This document shows, in pieces, positions 1 to 6,493 of a stretch of DNA of 8,047 nt. The notes below the pieces were generated by a model. The model was given only the letters and a program-made list of their open reading frames with translations. It ran no database searches and had not been told where the DNA came from. Source of the stretch: Nitrospira sp. UBA2082 (GTDB taxonomy: Bacteria > Nitrospirota > Nitrospiria > Nitrospirales > Nitrospiraceae); contig DCZO01000026.1 of assembly GCA_002331335.1 (NCBI GenBank), positions 1-8,047 of the forward strand. Direction: 5' to 3'. Numbering within the stretch: position 1 is the stretch's first letter; each line of letters starts with the position of its first letter. The position numbers and the translations under genes are program-made.

Positions 1-72
1 AAGGTCGAAACTGACCCACTACCGAGGCCTGGGAAGCTGGGAACAGGCCCATGACCGAAAGGGCCGGATTTA

Positions 73-101
73 TTGACTTGCCGTGAGCCTTCCGATATGG
101 T
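73..101 (+). promoter_or_regulatory. Sigma70-type promoter of the DUF4321 gene
   Basis: A -35 hexamer TTGACT (73-78) and a -10 hexamer TATGGT (96-101) are separated by exactly 17 bases, matching the consensus at 5 of 6 and 4 of 6 positions. Transcription would begin near 108. This makes the in-frame TTG at 73 and ATG at 97 untenable as start codons and supports the GTG at 157 for the gene downstream. Seen by eye only; no transcript data. Confidence 0.55.
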
Positions 102-156
102 TCCCATCAGTTTCTGCATAGATCGGCGTGAGGAAGACAAGAGGAGCACGGTTCTT

Positions 157-417
157 GTGCGAAAGTCGCCCTGGATTCTGTTCATTTTTCTGCTCATCGG
201 AGGGCTGCTCGGCGGGATTCTCGGGGAAATTCTCCACGTCATGGCGCCCCAAGGTACGATCCAGAACATCTTCTCGACCCACTTCTCACTTGGTATCACC
301 CAACCCCTCACGCTGGATCTGATTCTGGTCAAACTCACGCTGGGCTTCACGGTCAAGATCAACATCCTCAGCATCCTGGGCATGTTCGTCGGCATCTACC
401 TCTACAAACACGTGTAG
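157..417 (+). CDS. DUF4321 family small membrane protein
   Basis: An 86-residue protein that I recognise as the DUF4321 family, whose members are about this length and have no assigned function. Residues about 5-23 form a hydrophobic segment with a small-residue run (GGLLGGILGE). A central stretch carries the family-like pattern of PLTLDL, VKLTFGF-like (here VKLTLGFTVKIN) and a second hydrophobic segment near the C-terminus (ILSILGMFVGIYLY). It is probably an inner-membrane protein with two membrane segments. The frame stays open upstream to 73, but the promoter at 73-101 excludes those starts. GTG 157 has a GAGGAG Shine-Dalgarno at 141-146, ten bases away. Its stop lies 4 bases from the uvrB stop on the other strand. 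The family call is from motif memory, not a search. Confidence 0.8.
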   Translation: MRKSPWILFIFLLIGGLLGGILGEILHVMAPQGTIQNIFSTHFSLGITQPLTLDLILVKLTLGFTVKINILSILGMFVGIYLYKHV

Positions 418-421
418 CAAC

Positions 422-2419
422 CTACGATCTCACCTCCAGGTCCTTCAACTTCAGCGCCCGAATCTTGTTGCGCAGCTCCGCGGCCCGTTCGAATTCCAGC
501 TTTTTAGCCGCCGCTTTCATCTCTGCCTCCAGCTGTTCGATGCGCGGCACCGTCGCCCCCGCCGTTTCATACGGCTCGACCGACTCGGCCGCCAACTCCA
601 ATTGCACATAATCCAGATCGGCCACGGCATAGTCCAGCGCTGGAATCCCTTTCTTGACGCTGGCGGGCGTGATGCCGTGTACCCGGTTGTACTCTGCCTG
701 AATCCCGCGCCGCCGGTCTGTTTCCTCCATTGCCATCCGCATCGAATCCGTCACGAGATCGCCGTAGAAAATCACTCGTCCGTCAATGTTGCGCGCCGCC
801 CGTCCCGCCGTCTGAATGAGCGAGCGATAGGAGCGAAGATACCCTTCCTTATCCGCATCAAGAATGGCCACTAAGCTCACTTCCGGCAGGTCGAGGCCTT
901 CGCGCAACAGATTGATTCCGACCAGGACATCGAATGTCCCCAGGCGCAGGTCCCGAATGATCTCCGCCCGCTCCAGCGTCTTGATATCGGAATGCAGATA
1001 CCGCACCTTCACACCGAGATCGTGGTAGTACTCCGTCAGGTCTTCGGCCATGCGTTTCGTCAGCGTCGTGACGAGCACACGCCCTCCCTTGGCGACTTCG
1101 GCGCGTACTTGTCCCAACAGGTGATCCACCTGCCCCTTTGCCGGCACCACCTCGATGTGCGGGTCCATCAAGCCGGTCGGCCTGATGATCTGTTCCACGA
1201 CCTCGCCCTGGGCATGTTCCAGCTCATAAGGACCCGGCGTCGCTGACACGTACACCACGTGACTCAAGCACCGTTCGAACTCCGCAAATTTCAGGGGGCG
1301 GTTGTCGACGGCGGACGGCAGACGAAATCCGTAGTCCACAAGGGTGCGCTTCCGGGAATAGTCCCCCTCGTACATGCCTCCGACCTGGGGAATGGTCGCG
1401 TGCGATTCGTCGACGATCAACAGAAAATCTTTCGGGAAATAATCCAGCAGAGTGGGCGGCGGCTCACCCGGTGCGCGCCCGCTCAAGTGGCGCGAATAGT
1501 TCTCAATCCCGTGGCAATAGCCCATCGCGCGAATCATTTCGAGGTCGAACTTCGTGCGCTGTTCGAGCCGTTGGGCTTCCACGAGCTGTCCTGCCCGCTT
1601 CAAGGCCGCGAGACGCTCATCGAGCTCTTCTTCAATGCCCGTGATGGCCCGTTCGTAACGGTCCGGCGCGATGAGGTAGTGCGTATTGGGATAGATCGCG
1701 ACCTTGGGCAACTTGCCCAGGGATTTCCCCGTCAGCGGGTCGATCTCGTGAATGGCATCCACGGTGTCGCCGAACAGCTCGATCCGTACCGACTTGGCCT
1801 CCGACGACGCAGGGAAGATTTCGACCACGTCCCCGCGCGCGCGAAACGTCCCGCGATGGAAATCGACGTCGTTGCGTTCATACTGGATTTCCACGAGTTT
1901 GGCCAAGATCTTCTCCCGCCTGACCTCGGCCCCTTCTTCCAGATAGACGAGCATGTCGTGATAGACCTCCGGCGAGCCGAGCCCGTAGATGCAGGAGACC
2001 GACGAGACGATCAGCACATCGTTGCGCTGAAGCAACGACGTCGTTGCGGCATGCCGCATCTGGTCAATGGCGTCGTTGATCGACGCATCCTTCGCGATGT
2101 AGGTGTCGCTTTGCGGAATGTACGCTTCCGGCTGATAGTAGTCGTAATAACTGACGAAATACTCGACCGCATTCCGCGGAAAGAACTGCTTGAACTCTTG
2201 ATAGAGCTGCCCGGCCAAGGTCTTGTTGTGGACGAGCACCAGCGTGGGTTTTTGCACCCGCTCGACAAGATTGGCCATGGTAAATGTCTTGCCGGATCCG
2301 GTGACGCCGAGCAGGGCTTGATGTCTTTTTCCCGCCTCCACGCCGGCCACCAGCTTGGCGATTGCCTCTGGCTGATGCCCGCAGGGTTTGAAGGGTGCTT
2401 CCAACTTAAACGGCGGCAT
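422..2419 (-). CDS. uvrB: UvrABC system protein B (excinuclease ABC subunit B)
   Basis: UvrB, 665 residues, the normal length for the family. It is loaded on DNA by UvrA, verifies the lesion by strand separation using ATP, then recruits UvrC for dual incision in nucleotide excision repair. Visible in order: Walker A GVTGSGKT (38-45); the aromatic beta-hairpin region with YYDYYQPEAYIP (91-102) that wedges between DNA strands; helicase motif II DESH (337-340); VSATP (391-395); motif V with GINLLREGLDLPEV (501-514); motif VI QTAGRAARN (536-544); and a C-terminal UVR domain (about 626-661) that contacts UvrC. The ATG has a GGAG six bases upstream. It is transcribed alone: a terminator at 2487-2518 separates it from the RNA-binding protein gene upstream. 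No LexA-like box is evident in the short upstream region. Nothing is missing or truncated. Confidence 0.98.
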   Translation of the reverse strand: MPPFKLEAPFKPCGHQPEAIAKLVAGVEAGKRHQALLGVTGSGKTFTMANLVERVQKPTLVLVHNKTLAGQLYQEFKQFFPRNAVEYFVSYYDYYQPEAYIPQSDTYIAKDASINDAIDQMRHAATTSLLQRNDVLIVSSVSCIYGLGSPEVYHDMLVYLEEGAEVRREKILAKLVEIQYERNDVDFHRGTFRARGDVVEIFPASSEAKSVRIELFGDTVDAIHEIDPLTGKSLGKLPKVAIYPNTHYLIAPDRYERAITGIEEELDERLAALKRAGQLVEAQRLEQRTKFDLEMIRAMGYCHGIENYSRHLSGRAPGEPPPTLLDYFPKDFLLIVDESHATIPQVGGMYEGDYSRKRTLVDYGFRLPSAVDNRPLKFAEFERCLSHVVYVSATPGPYELEHAQGEVVEQIIRPTGLMDPHIEVVPAKGQVDHLLGQVRAEVAKGGRVLVTTLTKRMAEDLTEYYHDLGVKVRYLHSDIKTLERAEIIRDLRLGTFDVLVGINLLREGLDLPEVSLVAILDADKEGYLRSYRSLIQTAGRAARNIDGRVIFYGDLVTDSMRMAMEETDRRRGIQAEYNRVHGITPASVKKGIPALDYAVADLDYVQLELAAESVEPYETAGATVPRIEQLEAEMKAAAKKLEFERAAELRNKIRALKLKDLEVRS

Positions 2420-2436
2420 AGGGCGCTCCGGCGATC

Positions 2437-2445
2437 ATCTTACCA
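2437..2445 (-). promoter_or_regulatory. Possible extended -10 promoter of uvrB
   Basis: On the minus strand TGGTAAGAT forms an extended -10 (TG, one base, TAAGAT) 17 bases before the uvrB start. It lies between the upstream terminator and the gene, where a promoter is needed. Initiation would fall near 2430, leaving a leader of about 11 bases that still contains the GGAG ribosome site. No convincing -35 box is seen. Confidence 0.4.
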
Positions 2446-2484
2446 AAAGCCCGACCGGGGCGATCCAGATGCCACGGGCGGAAT

Positions 2485-2518
2485 AAAAAAGGGGCTGCCG
2501 GAACGCCCGGCAACCCCC
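2485..2518 (-). terminator. Intrinsic terminator of the RRM protein gene
   Basis: Read on the minus strand, an 11-bp stem (GGGGTTGCCGG with CCGGCAGCCCC, one G-U pair) closes a 5-base loop and is followed directly by six T residues. The stem occupies 2491-2517 and the T run 2485-2490. It sits about 25 bases after the RRM gene stop and just before uvrB, so it separates the two transcription units. On the plus strand there is no T run, so it acts in one direction. Confidence 0.88.
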
Positions 2519-2542
2519 TCATTCGAGCGGAATGTGGTCGGA

Positions 2543-2842
2543 TCAGTTCCGACCGCCTCCAAATCCTCCGCGGCCTCCGCCACCGGAACGGGGTTCCTGG
2601 GGGCGTGCTTCGTTGACCGTCAATGTGCGACCGCCGAACTGTGTCCCGTTCAGCGCCGATATCGCCGCCTGGGCCTCAGAATCGGACGACATTTCCACGA
2701 ATCCGAATCCCCGGGACTGCCCGGTGAACTTATCCGTGATGATCCGCGCCGACGCCACTGCCCCGTGCGCGGCGAACAGATCACTCAGTTGCTGCTCGGT
2801 TGTTGAATATGGCAATCCGCCGACATAAATCTTCGCACCCAT
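2543..2842 (-). CDS. RRM-domain, glycine-tailed RNA-binding protein
   Basis: A 99-residue single-RRM protein of the bacterial glycine-rich RNA-binding type, similar to cyanobacterial Rbp proteins. RNP2 is IYVGGL (5-10) and RNP1 is RGFGFVEM (44-51), with the aromatic residues that stack on RNA bases. The RRM fills residues about 4-80. Residues 86-99 form a short Gly/Arg tail (SGGGGRGGFGGGRN). Family members bind single-stranded RNA in the cytoplasm and are often cold-induced; that role here is inference. The start is fixed by a very strong Shine-Dalgarno (AAAGGAGGAG) five bases before the ATG, suggesting high expression. A strong terminator follows the gene. Confidence 0.93.
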   Translation of the reverse strand: MGAKIYVGGLPYSTTEQQLSDLFAAHGAVASARIITDKFTGQSRGFGFVEMSSDSEAQAAISALNGTQFGGRTLTVNEARPQEPRSGGGGRGGFGGGRN

Positions 2843-3036
2843 CAGACTCCTCCTTTGACACAGTGGTGTTGTTTTGGACGCGCGAAAGAAACGAGGAAGG
2901 AACGGGCCGAAGACATCATGGGCACAGTGGCGACCGAGCTCTGGCTTCTGAGAAGGTTCCCGAGCTGGACCAAAACAACATCCGTTCAGGCCTTGTCACT
3001 CTCCGCGCTTGCTTGCCAGGCCTCTCGCAATCAAGC
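2843..3036 (-). promoter_or_regulatory. Long untranslated leader of the RRM gene with an 11-bp inverted repeat
   Basis: No convincing gene lies in this stretch. On the minus strand the arm TGTTGTTTTGG (2970-2980) is followed after 92 bases by its perfect complement CCAAAACAACA (2867-2877), about 25 bases before the start codon. If transcribed, the two would close a large multibranch structure just ahead of the ribosome site. A second shorter inverted pair is CGCTTG/CAAGCG (3006-3011, 3032-3037). The octamer CCACTGTG occurs twice (2859-2866, 2923-2930). Structured long leaders are known for cold-induced mRNAs; that function is inferred, not shown. Confidence 0.4.
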
Positions 3037-3042
3037 GGTCGT

Positions 3043-3072
3043 ATGCTACCCCAGACAGACGAAAAAAGGCAA
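3043..3072 (-). promoter_or_regulatory. Weak candidate promoter of the RRM gene
   Basis: On the minus strand TTGCCT (3067-3072) and TAGCAT (3043-3048) are 18 bases apart and would start transcription near 3036, giving a leader of about 190 bases. It is the best pair I could find upstream of the RRM gene, but matches are moderate. The -35 box also overlaps a T run that may belong to a terminator. Confidence 0.25.
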
Positions 3073-3085
3073 GTTTCAAAGCCCC
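3059..3085 (-). terminator. Possible weak terminator after the small gene at 3126-3380
   Basis: On the minus strand AAAGGGGGC and GCCTTTTTT flank a loop of about ten bases. The stem has only three strong pairs at its tip and relies on G-U and A-U pairs through the six-T run. It is correctly placed about 40 bases after the small hypothetical gene. It could equally be part of the promoter region of the RRM gene. Confidence 0.25.
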
Positions 3086-3125
3086 CTTTTGTCTGAACCC
3101 AAGGGACCCCTCACACCCGGTGGAC

Positions 3126-3380
3126 CTACTTCGACTGCCCGGGCCTCTTGATTTGAAGAATGTCCTGCTGGAACCGATCCCGCTCGGCGAGAATCTGCTT
3201 CCGCCGCCGCCAGCGATCCCATGTCCACCACCGCAATTTATCAGGGAAAGTCACCATCCGTGTCGGCGCGCTGCCGCCGGGCGCTTGCTGAAACGGGTAT
3301 CCTTCGTGGCTGTCACGTTGCTCAAAGAATCGCTTGTAGAGATAGTCGTAGAGTCCGTTGCCTGACCCACCGGCTGCCAT
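3126..3380 (-). CDS. Hypothetical basic, tryptophan-rich small protein, probably 5'-frameshifted
   Basis: I do not recognise this 84-residue protein. It begins with a Gly-rich stretch, then GLYDYLYKRFFEQRD (9-23), a central Gly/Pro segment, RWWTWDRWRRRKQ (50-62) and a charged helical C-terminus. The composition is protein-like rather than that of a chance frame. ATG 3380 has GGAAAGGG six bases upstream. However, another minus frame just ahead (3460 down to about 3370) reads NPLHDLSRTGYYAQRAG and GTQYGKGKPW, also protein-like. It would run straight into this one if a single G were restored at the GGG at 3366-3368. So the gene is either intact from 3380 or a frameshifted gene of about 115 codons. 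It is divergent from the peptidase gene. Confidence 0.5.
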   Translation of the reverse strand: MAAGGSGNGLYDYLYKRFFEQRDSHEGYPFQQAPGGSAPTRMVTFPDKLRWWTWDRWRRRKQILAERDRFQQDILQIKRPGQSK

Positions 3381-3464
3381 GGCTTGCCCTTTCCGTACTG
3401 CGTGCCCGCGCGCTGTGCATAGTACCCTGTCCGGCTGAGATCGTGCAATGGATTGCGCAGCCTA

Positions 3465-3473
3465 TGCTATAGT
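3465..3473 (+). promoter_or_regulatory. Extended -10 promoter of the M28 peptidase gene
   Basis: TGCTATAGT is a TG-n-TATAGT extended -10 element 41 bases before the peptidase ATG, predicting a start near 3480. No good -35 box is present, as is usual for extended -10 promoters. The core CTATAG (3467-3472) is a perfect palindrome, so the minus strand also shows TATAGC, facing the small divergent gene. An in-frame TAG at 3470-3472 also shows the peptidase reading frame cannot extend further upstream. Confidence 0.45.
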
Positions 3474-3514
3474 CTCGCGGGCCATTTAGTCCTCCACGGA
3501 GCCTGCGGGAACAG

Positions 3515-5035
3515 ATGAAACGGATCACGATTGCTCTGGCCTCCGTCTGCACCATCCCCCTCCTCATAGGAACCGCGGCATCTGAATCAACGCTCGATTC
3601 AACCATCTCAACGGGCAATTGGATTGAACGCGGGTTGGAGCAGATTTCTACCGAGCGGATGATGGCGGATATCGTGGAACTCAGCAGCCCACGATTCGGA
3701 GGACGACAAACGGGTACCGATCATGATCGGGAATCGGCGGCCTTCGTAGCCGACCGGTTCAGCGTGCTGCGGTTGCACCGCTCAACCGCCTCTCCTCCGG
3801 AAAGCCGGACCAATCCCCTGCCCCAGCGGGAATGGAAACAAACCGTCCCGGTCGTCGCCAAGACCATCCAACCCGATCCTTTTCTACAGATCGAAGACCG
3901 CCAGCCGCTCCTCATCGGACCGGATTTCCTGCCCATTCTGGACTCCCCGTCGGCCGACATCCATGCAGCGATCGTGTTCGTCGGATACGGCATCTCGGAC
4001 CCAGCCCAGAACATTGACGACTACGCGGGGCTGGATGTCCGGAATAAGATCGTGCTGTTTCTGCGTGGGAAACCCGAACAATACAAGGGCGCTGCCACCC
4101 ATGCGGACAAGGAGCGAATCGCCAAGGAGAAGGGAGCGGTCGCATACCTGACGGCCACAGGGCCGGTGTTGAGCCCATATGAACTGCGCCGTGGAGTCAC
4201 CGGCGTACCGACAGCCTTTTACGCCGGCACCGACGGCACCCATCAACTGCCGGGAGCGTGGATCAGCACAGCCGCCGCCGAGTCGATCATCACCCTCGCG
4301 ACGGCCGGAAAAGGCCGGCTCAAGGACATCCAAGAAACCATCACGCGCACCAATTCGTTTCGCTCATTCGCCACTGAGGTGACGGTCCGATTGGCCTGGA
4401 CCAGCCTGTCCACAACAGGGACGCTCTTCAATATCGCCTCGCTCATCCGAGGGTATTCGCCGCGCGCCCAGGACACCGTCATCATCGGCGCCCATCGCGA
4501 CCATTTCGGAGTGCAAGGCGGCCGTCTCTTTGCGGGAGCGGACGACAACGCCTCGGGCACCGCCGTCATGCTGGAAGTGGCGCGGGTCCTGGCGTCGGCT
4601 CCTGCCGCGCCGAAACGATCCATCCTCTTCATCTCATTCAGCGGGGAAGAACAGGGGCTGTTGGGCTCGCGACACTACCTCACCCAACCGATCGCGCCGC
4701 TGACCTCGACGGTAGGCATGATCAACATCGACCATGCCGGAGTCGGCAACGGCCGGCTCACAGTGGGCGTGACGGGATTCGAAAAAAGCGTGGCGTCAGA
4801 AGCAGGCCAGATAGCCGGGCTCAGCGGCAAGCTCGATCTCTATGGATTCTTCCCCGGCGGTGATCACGTGCCGTTCAAAGAAGCCGGCGTGCCGACGGTC
4901 ACGGTCGTCAGCGGCGGCGTCCATCCACACTTTCACCAGCCGACCGATACAGCTGACACAATCGACCCGGAGATTCTGAAGTCCGTCGCGCGGTACGTCC
5001 TGGCCTTGACCTGGCAATTGGCGAATGCGCCGTGA
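3515..5035 (+). CDS. Exported M28-family zinc aminopeptidase with PA domain
   Basis: A 506-residue exported peptidase of clan MH, family M28. Residues 1-23 look like a Sec signal peptide (KR, hydrophobic core, AAS), so it acts in the periplasm or outside. A protease-associated (PA) domain spans roughly 150-265 (IVFVGYGI, DYAGLDVRNKIVLFLRGKP, AKEKGAVAYLT) and is inserted before the catalytic half. Motifs of a di-zinc M28 enzyme are all present: GAHRDH (H327, D329), GADDNASG (bridging D344), GEEQGLLGS (catalytic base E378, ligand E379), NIDHAG (D406) and HQPTDTAD (H474). Family members remove N-terminal amino acids from peptides; the substrate is unknown. The start is the only ATG after an in-frame stop at 3470; its ribosome site (GGGA) is weak. 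It is a single-gene unit. GC-rich codon use matches the core genes. Confidence 0.92.
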   Translation: MKRITIALASVCTIPLLIGTAASESTLDSTISTGNWIERGLEQISTERMMADIVELSSPRFGGRQTGTDHDRESAAFVADRFSVLRLHRSTASPPESRTNPLPQREWKQTVPVVAKTIQPDPFLQIEDRQPLLIGPDFLPILDSPSADIHAAIVFVGYGISDPAQNIDDYAGLDVRNKIVLFLRGKPEQYKGAATHADKERIAKEKGAVAYLTATGPVLSPYELRRGVTGVPTAFYAGTDGTHQLPGAWISTAAAESIITLATAGKGRLKDIQETITRTNSFRSFATEVTVRLAWTSLSTTGTLFNIASLIRGYSPRAQDTVIIGAHRDHFGVQGGRLFAGADDNASGTAVMLEVARVLASAPAAPKRSILFISFSGEEQGLLGSRHYLTQPIAPLTSTVGMINIDHAGVGNGRLTVGVTGFEKSVASEAGQIAGLSGKLDLYGFFPGGDHVPFKEAGVPTVTVVSGGVHPHFHQPTDTADTIDPEILKSVARYVLALTWQLANAP

Positions 5036-5039
5036 AACC

Positions 5040-5085
5040 AGGGGACTGCCCCCCTATCCGCATCCGCGCATGGGAGTTGTCCCCA
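5040..5085 (+). repeat. Pair of small GC hairpins, REP-like
   Basis: Just after the peptidase stop lie two short imperfect palindromes: AGGGG-ACTGCC-CCCCT (5040-5055) and TGGG-AGTTGTC-CCCA (5071-5085). Both carry the GGGA...CCCC core seen in short repetitive extragenic palindromes of many GC-rich genomes. No T run follows, so a standard intrinsic terminator is unlikely. They may still define the transcript end. The repetitive nature cannot be tested in this window. Confidence 0.3.
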
Positions 5086-5153
5086 TTCGACCCAAGACCT
5101 CTGAATCCCCATCGATTTCTCAGAGATTTTGGCCTATCCTGGAGAAGGTCCAA

Positions 5154-5168
5154 AAAAACTAAGTTTTT
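5154..5168. promoter_or_regulatory. 15-bp perfect palindrome ahead of the SIR2 gene
   Basis: AAAAACT-A-AGTTTTT is a perfect 7-bp inverted repeat around one central base, 56 bases before the SIR2-like start codon. It is followed by the palindrome TCGCGA (5168-5173). The spacing suits an operator for a dimeric regulator. No clear -35/-10 pair could be assigned around it, and no regulator gene is in view. Confidence 0.3.
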
Positions 5169-5224
5169 CGCGATTCTAAGAACATGTCGGTGGTCCTGAT
5201 AGCCATACCACCTCTGAGTAAGAC

Positions 5225-6256
5225 ATGCTAACGGTTATTTTTGGGGCCGGAGCCTCCTATGACTCAGACCCTTCGTACCCTCCTGGTCTAAGCAGCAATG
5301 AGAGCGTTCGCTTGCCTTTAGCCAACGAACTCTTTCTCGATAGGCCGATATTCTCTGAAGCCCTGAGACACTTTCCCCAATGCCATGAGATTATCCCCTA
5401 TCTGCGGACACCAAGGAATAACATGTCCGTCGAACAGGTGCTGGAACAGCTTCAGGGGGAAGCTCAGCATCATCCGGTTCGCCAAAAACAATTAGCTGCT
5501 GTCCGATTCTATCTCCACCTAATGCTATGGGACTGTGTTCGGCACTGGAAGGATCTTACGAGGAATATCACGAGTAATTACAGATCCCTTCTCGATCAAA
5601 TCGAACGGTGGAGGTCTGTGTACCAACGGGTCTGTCTTGTGACCTTCAACTACGACACCTTACTAGACACAGCATTCAGTCAGTTCGGAAAGCAGATAAC
5701 AACAATGTCCGATTACGTTTCTGGGGAGAAATACAAACTAATCAAGGTGCACGGTTCTATGAACTGGGCCCGTGAAGTGATAACTCCGATAGACGCTCTC
5801 GCCGCAGGAAACGTTTGGGATGTCGCAAATGAGTTGATAGATCGTGCAGCCTCACTTGAAATCTCGGGAAACTACCACATTGTCACTAGCCATCCAATCG
5901 GCCTATTAACCGAGCCGAAGCGCATGCCTCTCTTTCCAGCACTCGCCATCCCAGTTCAGAAGAAATACGCATTTGAATGTCCACAAGATCATCTGGAGCA
6001 GCTGCGCCAGTGCCTTTTACAGACTACCAAGTTACTGGTTATTGGATGGCGGGGGGTTGAGTCCCATTTTGTTGATTTACTCAGAAGGACGATTCCTTCT
6101 GGCACTCCTGGTTTGGTTGTGGCAGGAAGAAAAGCTAACGCACAAGAGGTTGTAGATCGTCTTTGTCGCGATGTAATGGGAGTAGATTGGACGACGGCAG
6201 ATAGTGGATTTACGGAGTTTATTATCAACCGAACTGGGGACGGCTTTCTTCGATGA
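5225..6256 (+). CDS. Stand-alone SIR2-like domain protein (probable NAD-degrading defence protein)
   Basis: A 343-residue protein of the bacterial SIR2-like type. Visible: the nucleotide-binding start VIFGAGAS (4-11) on the first strand; TFNYDTLLD (140-148) with the catalytic-type Asn142 and Asp144; KVHGSMNW (174-181) with the conserved His176; and VIGWRGVESHF (272-282) at the late Rossmann position. There are no paired CxxC zinc ligands, unlike protein-deacetylating sirtuins. In known anti-phage members (ThsA, DSR, SIR2-HerA, short-Argonaute SIR2) this fold hydrolyses NAD and halts the infected cell. That role here is inference. No other domain and no partner gene (HerA, Argonaute, STAND) is visible. 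An in-frame TAA at 5219 fixes the ATG; the ribosome site is weak. Base composition is clearly lower in GC than the core genes (5701-5760: 24 of 60), suggesting transfer. Confidence 0.82.
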   Translation: MLTVIFGAGASYDSDPSYPPGLSSNESVRLPLANELFLDRPIFSEALRHFPQCHEIIPYLRTPRNNMSVEQVLEQLQGEAQHHPVRQKQLAAVRFYLHLMLWDCVRHWKDLTRNITSNYRSLLDQIERWRSVYQRVCLVTFNYDTLLDTAFSQFGKQITTMSDYVSGEKYKLIKVHGSMNWAREVITPIDALAAGNVWDVANELIDRAASLEISGNYHIVTSHPIGLLTEPKRMPLFPALAIPVQKKYAFECPQDHLEQLRQCLLQTTKLLVIGWRGVESHFVDLLRRTIPSGTPGLVVAGRKANAQEVVDRLCRDVMGVDWTTADSGFTEFIINRTGDGFLR

Positions 6257-6388
6257 AATTATCGCAGATGAAAACTCAAACTATGCCAGAGCAATGCGCA
6301 GTTCGGTTTCTTTAGATATCAAAAGCCAGAGAAAATTGGGGTCAGTGTGTTATTGCGTTCTCGAACGCCTTCACACCGCCAACGGTCT

Positions 6389-6493
6389 TTACGGCATCTC
6401 GTCGAGGAGCGAGCGCGGAGAAGACTCGATGAGCGGAGATTGCACTTCGGATAGCGGCGACGTTTGGCGCGGAGGAAGGTCAATCTTCGTGCC
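6389..6493 (-). repeat. Direct repeat, left copy
   Basis: This 105-base segment is homologous to 7847-7957 (111 bases) in the same orientation. The 86 bases 6391-6476 and 7849-7934 align without gaps with ten mismatches (76 of 86 identical). Beyond that, the match continues to a shared GGCACG (minus strand) after a 6-base in-frame gap. The two copies bracket the lipoprotein gene. Confidence 0.8.

Noticed and set aside
1..76. 3' end of an upstream gene at the left edge
   Set aside because: Two frames are open for 17-24 codons (stops at 52-54 and 74-76), but neither tail is recognisable and nothing chooses between them. A promoter at 73-101 only says the next gene starts here.
1259..2806. Long plus-strand open frame of 515 codons
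   Set aside because: It is antisense to uvrB and the RRM gene, both with full conserved motifs. High GC leaves long open shadow frames; the translation has no recognisable motif and an Arg/His/Val-rich shadow composition.
3322..3618. Minus-strand open frame across the peptidase 5' end
   Set aside because: It overlaps the signal peptide of the peptidase and the promoter region, has no ribosome site, and its composition is Arg/Ser-rich shadow type.
5225..6256. SIR2 gene as a protein deacetylase (CobB type)
   Set aside because: There are no CxxC zinc-ribbon pairs, and the motifs GAGAS, NYD and IGWRG fit the SIR2-like NAD-hydrolase group instead.
6355..6368. GCGTTC-TC-GAACGC palindrome downstream of the remnant tail
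   Set aside because: It is only a 6-bp arm with a 2-base centre, no T run and no gene start nearby, so neither terminator nor operator can be supported.
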